In this document: piece after piece, positions 26,022 through 33,331 of the stretch
Layout: each line of letters starts with the position of its first letter
Numbering within the stretch: position 1 is the stretch's first letter
From: Paenibacillus senegalimassiliensis
Lineage (GTDB): Bacteria; Bacillota; Bacilli; Paenibacillales; Paenibacillaceae
Assembly (NCBI RefSeq): GCF_001486585.1
Contig: NZ_LN909044.1
Location: 811,488-875,487, forward strand
DNA length: 64,000 bases
Direction: 5' to 3'
Translations under genes and position numbers: made by a program
The notes under the pieces: model-generated
Seen by the model: only the letters and a program-made list of their open reading frames with translations
What the model was told of the DNA's origin: nothing
Database searches by the model: none

Positions 26022-29000
26022 TCATTCAAGCAAACGTCTACGCACCTCTGCTCGTTCATCTTCCCATATAGCATCACGCACATAGGACTTAGCCATCTCC
26101 TTATGAATATTTGAAACCAATGGGTAGCTAAATTCTAAGGCAGCGGCCCAGTTTGCATACTTTTCAGCCAGTCGGCGCTCTTCCTCTCCACCTTCTCCAC
26201 CCCAGTAAACACCACGACTGTTATAGAGACCAGTACATAAACCTCTTGCAAACCTTTCTGTCCAAATACTTCCAATAACTTCACGAACAGGTTCACAAGG
26301 CCAAATTCCATCCTTACCAACTGGAGCCTTAGAGAATAGGGTTCCTAAACAAATATCGCAAATATCTCTACGAGATAGCTCACCTGCTAACTCACGAACT
26401 TTTTGAACCCACTGCTCAATTAATTCTGGGTTCAGTTCCCCATTACTGTCGTGCCCCGGGATTGAAGACAACTTTTCCAAGAGGCGATATCCTCCCTTTG
26501 CGCGTTGTTCTCCTGTTTGTTGATCTGGTGCTTGCAATTCTTTAGGGTCCTCTCCCCCATCAGCTCTTCTATATACCATGACTAATGCTTGTACAAAAAG
26601 TTCTGGATGAGCCTCGACATATTTCTCGAGATTTGGGATACTTGCTTCTTCTCCAGAAAGAGCCTCAATAAATTGAAATTCTAGGCCTGCCATTTGATCA
26701 AAAGGTATCTCTCCACTAGCTGTCAATACTTTAAATGCCTCTTTTAAGTGATAGCTATCAACCAAATAGCTTCCCGTAGTTTCATCAGAATTAGTAGCTA
26801 TAGCCGCGACAATTCTATATAAAAGCTCTGGTGGAACTATATCTAAACAATACTGTATTGATCTAAAAGCAGCTCTAGGTCGGTTAACACTGATAAGATG
26901 ATCAAGGGCATATTGAATGTAATCCTTCTTTTCATTTCGAAAGGAAAATGACGGAGTGATTTTCTTCCAGTAACTCTCCTTTACTTCGGAACCCAATGTT
27001 TCGACAATATCCCAAATTTCTTTAGAAAAGGGTGCCTGAAGCAATAAAGATACACTCTTTTTATTATCGTTAGGATCAATTAATTCGTGGATAAGAGCAG
27101 CTTGCCCTTCATTTACTAGTCCTAACATCAACCCTGAAATTATCAACTGGCGAACGTGTGAGTCATCCAGTACCCCACGCGCAAGAATATTTTTGCATAA
27201 ATCTAGCGCCTTACGATGATCGCGTACAATTTTGAAAAGCATGTCCCCAATGAGATATGCGGTTTCCCCACGGCCTGCAAGTTCTAATACTCCATCAAGT
27301 CCTCTCTCACACATTATTGTCTTAAGTGCTTCTAATCTCAGAGTCTCAATTCTGGTAGAGTATGTGTTATAGTCAAACTCCTCACTTTTCATTTCTGCAT
27401 AGGATTCTTCAACCCACTGATTCTTAAATAACCATTCGTGACGGACGACTATATCTTTGGGTTCTAAGATATGGTATGCTTTGCGCGCACGCTGTTCCAA
27501 TTTGTTTTTATTCATCTTCCCACGTCGCGTGAAAGTGGTTGTCCTAATTTTTTCTCTAAGAATTGCCTTATCCTCTTCATTTGCGCCACTGCTCCAGGCT
27601 TCAACAAGATTCCAGATTTGATCCTGATACTCATGAGGCAGGTGTCCACTGCGAGACACAAGATCCCCTAATGTATCTACTGAATGGGAACCCCACCCAA
27701 TTGCACATTCAAGTGATTTCAAAACAAACTCGTTACTTTCATGGTACTGTACCGGTTGCCCAGCACCATGAGCGCCAGTTCTCCAACGAGGCTTATAGCT
27801 GTATGAACCAATCTTTGAATATGAACTAATTTGCTCCATACACAGAGGCCATGCAACTTTAGGATATTTTCTAACCAAAAATTTAAATGCTGCAATTCTT
27901 GCGACCAAAGGCGCAGTAGTCTGGGGCATCCAGCTACGGAAGATGGCACCAAGACTGGCAATTGGTTTATTGACCAAATTATCATTCAATTCTGGCTCCG
28001 AAAGTTTTCCGAGAATGTCGACAGTTCTAATAAGATACTCTGGTGACCATGCAACACTTTCTAAGGCCCACAGTAATCCAGTCCTTGAATGCCGCCCAAA
28101 AAAGCCTGCATTTACAGGTTTCATTAGTCTAAGAGACTGAGGATCTTCTGATTTGAGATCATTCTCAAAAATTTTAAGAAAAATGTCTGGAGCTGCTTCT
28201 GCGTAAGTAGGTAGGTCACTAGACTGCGCTTCTAATTTGCGTACTGTAAGAGGACTGAGGAGTGAATTAATGAGTTGGCAGACTTCGGACTCAAGATTAT
28301 GTCCTAATCTTCCTCGAAAAAGTGCCTCTCCATGGACAGCTAAGAGCACCAAAGATTCACTGATCCCTTTTCTTAATCTGGATGAAATCTCTCGTGTTTT
28401 CCCATAAATACTTGCCGCCCATTGCTGCTCCTCAGGTAGATCTAATGACGGGTCATCCTCGGAAAGAACCAATCTTGCTACATCTAAAAACCGCTTAATA
28501 TCTTCCCATACCAACCTTTTATTAATAGCGTATAAAGCATCAATTTTTGAAACCAATCCACGCATACGACCAATAGACCAAACTGGGCTATCATTAAGTA
28601 ACAAAAGGTCAGCAAACTCTCGCTCAAGTTCAGAGTAGTTTAAACTATCCGCCAAAAGTGAAAGAATTGCTTTATCCGCCTCATTCGAATCATCCCATAC
28701 TCCTGCAAAAAGAAAACAAGAAAGCAGCGTTGTTATTTTTTTATCAGATGCCCATTCCGGTGAACGAACGCCTTCCAAGCTGGAAAGTCTGCGCCTCAAG
28801 ACAGTCAGTGATCGTCCAGACTCATGACCCAACTTATTTATTTCATCGTCATTGTATCCCATAGCACCTAAAGATTTATGAAAAGCAGCATAACTCAGTG
28901 GCTCTAAAATAATATCAGGCTCCGAATTAGTACCATTACTAGGGTATATGATGATAGCCCTCAAATCTTTTTTGTAAGGGGCGAATTCCCGTTCCACTTC

Positions 29001-30095
29001 ACGATTGGGAATTACAGCTATAAAATCTGCAGGCTTTGTCGCCAGCTTTGGTAAAGTATCAGGCGTTGTAAATACGGCTACTCGATCGCGAAATTGTGAC
29101 AGTTGAGAGTTATTAACTGAAAATAAACAGTTCAAAAATGCTAACGCTTCAACTGTAGAATCGCTCCATATCGTAATTGGCTCGAAATCTGTTAACTTTT
29201 TTAGCACAGTGGACTCCGATTTTTCCACTGCCTCTTCAAATAATGCCTCTGTCAGAGCAGGCTCAGTATCTACGACCCATTGCTCCCAACACTTATCGAG
29301 AGATTTTACACCTTGAGCAGGAACAGCAATTTCGCCTGAAAACCAAGCCTGGCCAGAAATCGACTGTTCAAGCCATTGTTCAAGGTCGCTGGCGTCAAAG
29401 ACACGCACATCCTTCCAGTTCTTCTCGTTCAAACGTTCCTTTCTCCATGTATTCTTCTTATCCCATCGTCTCGGTGTAACAAACACAAAAGTAATGTTCT
29501 TTCTTTCTTCAATTGCAGTTTGCTCAACGCTCTTCTTATAGTCTTTATCTGCCTTTGGCTTTGGATCGTTGTTAATGCCAAACTCCCAGCCAGACAATCC
29601 AGTTGGTATCCACGGAGTGCCCTCTTCAGTCTCTAGAAATCCGTCCCAACCTGGACGCTCAGCATCATCATTTCCAGGAAAATCAATTTTCTTGATTTTT
29701 TGTCCTGTTGAGTTTATCAAGGTTCGAAGAAAAACTGCAAAGCGGGTTCGAGCTTTAATTGTAGATGCCCATTGTTCTATATCGTTAGCTTTAAACTGCA
29801 TAAAAGGAGGTATATACGCCTTCGTAGACGCAGTAACGCCTTTTTCCTGAGCCTGTTTTGTATCATTTATTGCTTGCATATCCATCAACTCCTGAGCACT
29901 ACTGCCAAACGCTCGCTCAATACGTGCAGCCATATCAGCAGAAAGTGAAGCATTTCCGTTAAGAAGATTAGACAACGCTGGGCGCCCCACACCTAATAGT
30001 TCAGCAGCATCTTTTACAGTCATTCCTTGCGGAATAACTGTTTTTCTAATGTATGAACCAACAAATTTCTTTCCGTCCTCAGAATTAGCAACCAT
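26022..30095 (-). CDS. Giant protein: HigA-type HTH, nuclease-like domain, long helical repeat region
   Basis: 1357 residues. The first 75 carry a HigA/XRE helix-turn-helix (VKDAAELLGVGRPALSNLLNG). Residues about 110-260 hold GWDGFLE ... GWEFGI ... KADKDYKK, a D/E/K spacing that could be a PD-(D/E)xK nuclease core; RRWDKKNTW follows. The remaining 1000 residues are helical, without a Walker motif, so it is not a STAND ATPase. ATG at 30095 follows GAGGAGGG; an upstream ATG at 30161 would lie within the operator. The HTH and the palindrome just upstream suggest autorepression. A single-gene defence protein is inferred; the family is not one I can name. Confidence 0.7.
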   Translation of the reverse strand: MVANSEDGKKFVGSYIRKTVIPQGMTVKDAAELLGVGRPALSNLLNGNASLSADMAARIERAFGSSAQELMDMQAINDTKQAQEKGVTASTKAYIPPFMQFKANDIEQWASTIKARTRFAVFLRTLINSTGQKIKKIDFPGNDDAERPGWDGFLETEEGTPWIPTGLSGWEFGINNDPKPKADKDYKKSVEQTAIEERKNITFVFVTPRRWDKKNTWRKERLNEKNWKDVRVFDASDLEQWLEQSISGQAWFSGEIAVPAQGVKSLDKCWEQWVVDTEPALTEALFEEAVEKSESTVLKKLTDFEPITIWSDSTVEALAFLNCLFSVNNSQLSQFRDRVAVFTTPDTLPKLATKPADFIAVIPNREVEREFAPYKKDLRAIIIYPSNGTNSEPDIILEPLSYAAFHKSLGAMGYNDDEINKLGHESGRSLTVLRRRLSSLEGVRSPEWASDKKITTLLSCFLFAGVWDDSNEADKAILSLLADSLNYSELEREFADLLLLNDSPVWSIGRMRGLVSKIDALYAINKRLVWEDIKRFLDVARLVLSEDDPSLDLPEEQQWAASIYGKTREISSRLRKGISESLVLLAVHGEALFRGRLGHNLESEVCQLINSLLSPLTVRKLEAQSSDLPTYAEAAPDIFLKIFENDLKSEDPQSLRLMKPVNAGFFGRHSRTGLLWALESVAWSPEYLIRTVDILGKLSEPELNDNLVNKPIASLGAIFRSWMPQTTAPLVARIAAFKFLVRKYPKVAWPLCMEQISSYSKIGSYSYKPRWRTGAHGAGQPVQYHESNEFVLKSLECAIGWGSHSVDTLGDLVSRSGHLPHEYQDQIWNLVEAWSSGANEEDKAILREKIRTTTFTRRGKMNKNKLEQRARKAYHILEPKDIVVRHEWLFKNQWVEESYAEMKSEEFDYNTYSTRIETLRLEALKTIMCERGLDGVLELAGRGETAYLIGDMLFKIVRDHRKALDLCKNILARGVLDDSHVRQLIISGLMLGLVNEGQAALIHELIDPNDNKKSVSLLLQAPFSKEIWDIVETLGSEVKESYWKKITPSFSFRNEKKDYIQYALDHLISVNRPRAAFRSIQYCLDIVPPELLYRIVAAIATNSDETTGSYLVDSYHLKEAFKVLTASGEIPFDQMAGLEFQFIEALSGEEASIPNLEKYVEAHPELFVQALVMVYRRADGGEDPKELQAPDQQTGEQRAKGGYRLLEKLSSIPGHDSNGELNPELIEQWVQKVRELAGELSRRDICDICLGTLFSKAPVGKDGIWPCEPVREVIGSIWTERFARGLCTGLYNSRGVYWGGEGGEEERRLAEKYANWAAALEFSYPLVSNIHKEMAKSYVRDAIWEDERAEVRRRLLE

Positions 30096-30137
30096 TCCAT
30101 ACCCTCCTCTGAAAAATATAAGAATAACAATAAACAT

Positions 30138-30167
30138 ATTGTATTGTGTAACGCTACACAATACAAT
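30138..30167. promoter_or_regulatory. Perfect 30-bp palindromic operator of the giant HTH gene
   Basis: Arms of 13 bp (ATTGTATTGTGTA and its complement) are separated by ACGC. The site sits 43 bases before the start codon of the gene, where a promoter is expected. Homodimer binding by the protein's own HTH is the simplest reading. Confidence 0.75.
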
Positions 30168-30293
30168 TTCTATTTATTTTTTCTCTTTTTTATAATATTT
30201 TGAATATCAATACAATCCTCTATTACCGTAAAGCAAAAAAATCATAGGCAAATATTAATATATTGAACGCCAATAAATTAGGAGGGGATTGAA

Positions 30294-30633
30294 ATGGAAG
30301 AAAACTTTCACACAAACACAAGCATGAAGGAGCAACTGCTGAAATTTCTGGACAAGACGTTCAATTTCGACGGAACAACGTATCTTTTAGCAGTTTCGGC
30401 AAGGGAGAGCACAGGGGATGGAATAGCTTTAGAATCGCACTGGAGATTGGGAGTCCGCATTGACCTATAAGGAAAATAACACCACACTTAACCCTTACTG
30501 GGACGGAACTGAGCTTGATGTCACTATGTTCAGAGGGAATATCAGGCTGCTTGACTACAGATTAATCAAAGATATATATTGCAGCCCTAAACATCAAATC
30601 ATTCCTTACGATCATCCTCTAAGAGTGCTTTAA
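30294..30633 (+). pseudogene. Small hypothetical protein, frameshifted
   Basis: A strong GGAGGGG precedes ATG at 30294. The first frame (MEENFHTNTSMKEQLLKFLDKTFNFDGTT...) stops at 30470 after 58 residues, while a second frame, overlapping it, continues in the same style (TYKENNTTLNPYWDG ... HPLRVL) to a stop at 30633. A one-base change near 30440 would join them into about 113 residues. No family recognised. Confidence 0.5.
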
Positions 30634-30930
30634 TTACTCCCAGCACCCTCTTTTGCTCCTCTTCATTACGTCCTCGTAATTGATCAACAATCTCTTCCAT
30701 TGTAAATTCTTCTTGTCTGACACTATCAAGAGGTTGGATATAATGAAAAAATGCTTCTAATGAAATGCCCAGAGCACTTGTGACTCTTTCAAGCACTTCA
30801 ATAGAACAAACCTTATTCTGATCTTTCAATTTTACCCATGTAACTTTCATGCACCTGAGCCAATTCCTCCGAACTACTAAGCTACGAGTACAATGCCCGT
30901 AGTAGGGAACAGTTTCCATCGTCCCCCTTT
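30599..30930 (-). pseudogene. Decayed XRE regulator
   Basis: The C-terminal half is intact in one frame (SIEVLERVTSALGISLEAFF ... VIKALLEDDRKE), while the HTH is readable in another (SEELAQ, then ESYMGKIER and a stop). At least one frameshift plus a small deletion of the HTH middle is needed. It resembles the XRE proteins at 16960 and 40572. It overlaps the end of the frameshifted small gene on the other strand. Confidence 0.7.
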
Positions 30931-31051
30931 ATTTCATCCTATATATCCCATATATTCAGCTAATTTCCGTCCCTTTTCATTCTATCCGCCTCATAAAAAT
31001 ACCAAAATGCATAGTTATGAAGAAATAATATCTTACTATATACTCTGTAGT

Positions 31052-31193
31052 ACAAATAAACTCGCAGAAGCCCGTTTACGCAGCGTTGCGACCGGAGTGT
31101 GACCTACTCTGCTCCTATGGCCCTCATGCTGTAAATACAGGCTCCTGCAAGTTTTTCGTATAAAACTTGCCCCTACTTATGATACGGTTCACC
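31052..31193 (-). repeat. Cassette right-end repeat, copy 3, with rlmH-like att
   Basis: 142 bp. Minus-strand bases 31193-31173 read G-E-P-Y-H-K-stop, exactly the usual C-terminus of RlmH. Inside follow a perfect hairpin GCAAGTTTT-atacga-AAAACTTGC and the longer CTTGCAG/CTCGCAG arms with TTTAC/GTAAA pairing. It marks the junction between C2 and C3. Confidence 0.88.
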
Positions 31194-31213
31194 GTATCGG
31201 TTTTTAGGGTAAA
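31192..31213 (+). repeat. Left terminal inverted repeat of cassette C3
   Basis: Matches 46831-46810 (opposite strand) at 19 of 22 positions: CCGTATCG and AGGGTAAA are identical at the two ends, with a TTT in the same place between. It begins inside the att core, as for SCC-type ends. Confidence 0.82.
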
Positions 31214-31384
31214 CTCGGATGAATCGAATACTCTGTTACATTAACATACAACGGTTAATACAGGCACGCGAAGTCACTTTTGCGTGTCTGCTTTGTGTGT
31301 GTGTCTCAGAACCAGTGAGCATGATATACTAAGAATATTACTTAGACCTCTACACAGGCAATAGGGGGACTGACACTGGACACA

Positions 31385-31624
31385 TTGGAGTTTCTCAAAC
31401 TGGATGCCAAAGCCCGTAGATTGAAAGAGGACAGACAGAAGTATCTGCATGACAGAGCTTCTCTAATTAAAGGAACGTTAGCCGAAGCTCAAGCTCACGG
31501 CGAGAAACGCAAAGCCGTCCAGATAGCTCTGGAGCTTCTCAAGCTTGGAGTGGACATATCTATAATAGCCAAAGCATCCGGGATGACTAAGGCTGAACTG
31601 GTTACTCTAAGAGAACAAAACTGA
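31385..31624 (+). pseudogene. C-terminal remnant of an Rpn/PD-(D/E)XK transposase-type protein
   Basis: A 79-residue piece that matches only the tail of Rpn-family nuclease/transposase proteins: a charged helix (KARRLKEDRQKYLHDRA), Ala/Lys-rich region, and the final small helix pair GVDISIIAKASGMTKAEL. The nuclease domain is absent. The start shown is TTG; GGGGGA near 31363 may drive translation of a short peptide. Possibly a relic of an earlier insertion. Confidence 0.6.
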
Positions 31625-31697
31625 ATTTGTTGGATAAGGAGTCAGTCAGATGATGGCTGACTCTTCTTACTATTTTTAGAACGCGAGGTACTTTTAC

Positions 31698-32099
31698 ATG
31701 AAGATCAGTGTGTATGCTGTCGGCGACAAGATGGAAAAATTCTATCTTGAAGCTATTAAAGAATATGAGAAGCGACTGAGCCGTTACTGTAGCATTAAGC
31801 TTATTCACTTGAAGAAGGAAAGTGATTTGCAAAAGAAATTAAGTCCAAGCTCATTTGTTATAGCTATCACAACATTGGGGAAGAGCATCTCTTCTGAAGA
31901 ACTAGCGGTTAAGCTCGATCAAAACGCATTGTCCGGCATCTCTGACATCTCCATTGTTGTCGGTGCCTGTCCATTCGAATATAATGAAACTCTGACACTG
32001 AGTCAGATGGAGATGAACTTCGGGTTGCAGACGACCGTTCTATTTGAGCAAATTTATCGAGCATATCGGATCATTAATAATCATCCATACCATAAATAA
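31698..32099 (+). CDS. RlmH-like SPOUT protein, second copy with altered SAM loop
   Basis: RlmH methylates pseudouridine 1915 of 23S rRNA. This 133-residue paralogue keeps the N-terminal strand, EYEKRLSRYC and the C-terminal FEQIYRAYRIINNHPYHK, but the GGSLGL-type SAM-binding loop of true RlmH reads GACPFEY. It is also shorter than the chromosomal 159-residue RlmH at 46817. Its 3' end encodes H-P-Y-H-K-stop, the att-like tail. It may be a carried integration site, a decoy or a back-up enzyme. Ribosome site is weak (GCGAGG). Confidence 0.82.
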   Translation: MKISVYAVGDKMEKFYLEAIKEYEKRLSRYCSIKLIHLKKESDLQKKLSPSSFVIAITTLGKSISSEELAVKLDQNALSGISDISIVVGACPFEYNETLTLSQMEMNFGLQTTVLFEQIYRAYRIINNHPYHK

Positions 32100-32229
32100 T
32101 CAATTTAAACCAAACTTAAACAATAGGGTGTATTTGTGATAGTATAGTTATTATTACATATTACTTGATATTTAATAAGTTACTGTTTCCATATAGGTTT
32201 CATTTTTAGGTAGAAATGAGGAAGATTTA

Positions 32230-32844
32230 ATGGGATACATTGATCGTGAAAATCATATGAGGCTCTTGTATGATAGGCCAACTTGTTATACAAATAGGAA
32301 TTCAAGCGAGCCCTTTTTAACAGACATTAATTTAATTATTGGAAAATATAAAAATGTTGTTGATAATCAGAATGCTGAATTCACCTCAACATGGTTACTA
32401 GAAAAAGATGTTTGGATTCAAGGAGAAGAAAAAACTTTACCTGAAGAACGTGATACCTTAACACGAGGAAGAGTTGTGAATGTTAACCCAGGAGCCTCGC
32501 GGTTAGGGCGGGAACAGAGATTTATACACCCTTATATTGTATTAGCAGAACACAAAGAAACTTTTATTGGAGTACCTATTACTAATATGGCCTTTGATAA
32601 AAAAAGTAAAATGCATTATTTAAGACACGCCTATGAAGTAGAACTTGTTTTAAACGATCCAACCACACCAAAACCATTTAAACAGTTCAGATGTGTTAAG
32701 GCAAGTGTAGCTGATATACGCAATATCGGAGGACTGGACAAGAGAAGAATTCTGAAAGACAAATTATATTTTGATAAAAAGACCGTCCCAGATGAATATT
32801 TAACCTCTATTAGCGAAAAAATAAAGACTACAATCGCTCTTTAA
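32230..32844 (+). CDS. PemK/MazF-like toxin domain protein with N-terminal extension
   Basis: A 204-residue protein. Residues about 78-180 match the PemK/MazF fold: LTRGRVVNVNPGASRLGREQR, then HPYIVLAEH and FIGVPITNM. The 75-residue N-terminal extension is of unknown function, and the usual small antitoxin gene is not seen next to it, so the extension may replace it or neutralisation may be by another protein. AGGAAG precedes the ATG. It is followed by a strong hairpin at 32851. Confidence 0.72.
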   Translation: MGYIDRENHMRLLYDRPTCYTNRNSSEPFLTDINLIIGKYKNVVDNQNAEFTSTWLLEKDVWIQGEEKTLPEERDTLTRGRVVNVNPGASRLGREQRFIHPYIVLAEHKETFIGVPITNMAFDKKSKMHYLRHAYEVELVLNDPTTPKPFKQFRCVKASVADIRNIGGLDKRRILKDKLYFDKKTVPDEYLTSISEKIKTTIAL

Positions 32845-32850
32845 TGGCAG

Positions 32851-32876
32851 GAGGAGACGCATAAATGCGTCTCCTC
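32851..32876 (+). terminator. Terminator-like hairpin after the PemK-like gene
   Basis: GAGGAGACGC and GCGTCTCCTC form a perfect 10-bp stem with a 6-base loop, starting 6 bases after the stop. A TGTTT tract follows at a short distance. Confidence 0.65.
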
Positions 32877-32979
32877 AGTGTTTCTGGCATCTGGTGGGAT
32901 TGCTCCCACAGTATGTCTGGTACTCTTAGTATATGCAGTACCCCCATTAGTGTTGACTAAAACTTAAATTTATAAACAG

Positions 32980-33010
32980 GACCGCCCTTGGCACAATGCC
33001 AAGGGCGGTC
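32980..33010. terminator. Strong bidirectional hairpin
   Basis: GACCGCCCTTGGC-acaat-GCCAAGGGCGGTC, a perfect 13-bp stem in the gene-free stretch 32845-33331. A partial T tract follows only on the minus side. Confidence 0.6.
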
Positions 33011-33174
33011 GGTAAATCAGGTCACTGGTAGCTTAAATGCTACATTATTTCTGGTAACCTCATATTACTGTAGAACAAACTTTTGCTCAATGATCAAAAA
33101 CACCCAAAATTCATGAAAAACATTATATTTACTATACTTATCTTCGTTTTTCTTTTCATATCTCAGTATATCTC

Positions 33175-33237
33175 TTTGCAGGTAAACACGGAGTCGTTTT
33201 TTTTAAGAAAAAAAACGACTCCGTGTTTACCTGCAAA
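33175..33237. repeat. 63-bp perfect palindrome (30-bp arms, 3-base loop)
   Basis: The arms begin TTTGCAGGTAAACACGG and end in an eight-base T run; the loop is AAG. No gene lies under it. It may be a bidirectional terminator between the convergent PemK-like and subtilase units, or a relic of a mobile hairpin element. Confidence 0.8.
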
Positions 33238-33289
33238 ACCATTTTACTCAACTCCATTCTTTTTGTCAATAGAAAGTTTAAAAGCACTA

Positions 33290-33326
33290 TACAAAGAGGA
33301 AGCCTTGGCTCGGCTTCCTCTTTGTA
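33290..33326 (-). terminator. Terminator of the subtilase operon
   Basis: TACAAAGAGGAAGCC and GGCTTCCTCTTTGTA form a perfect 15-bp stem with a 7-base loop, 6 bases beyond the subtilase stop. A TTTT tract follows on the minus strand after six bases. Confidence 0.72.
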
Positions 33327-33331
33327 TTATT

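Noticed and set aside
17868-31193. The three 142-bp repeats as a CRISPR or ordinary IS end
   Set aside because: Only three copies 6-7 kb apart, no spacers and no transposase; position at rlmH-like ends fits att-linked repeats better.
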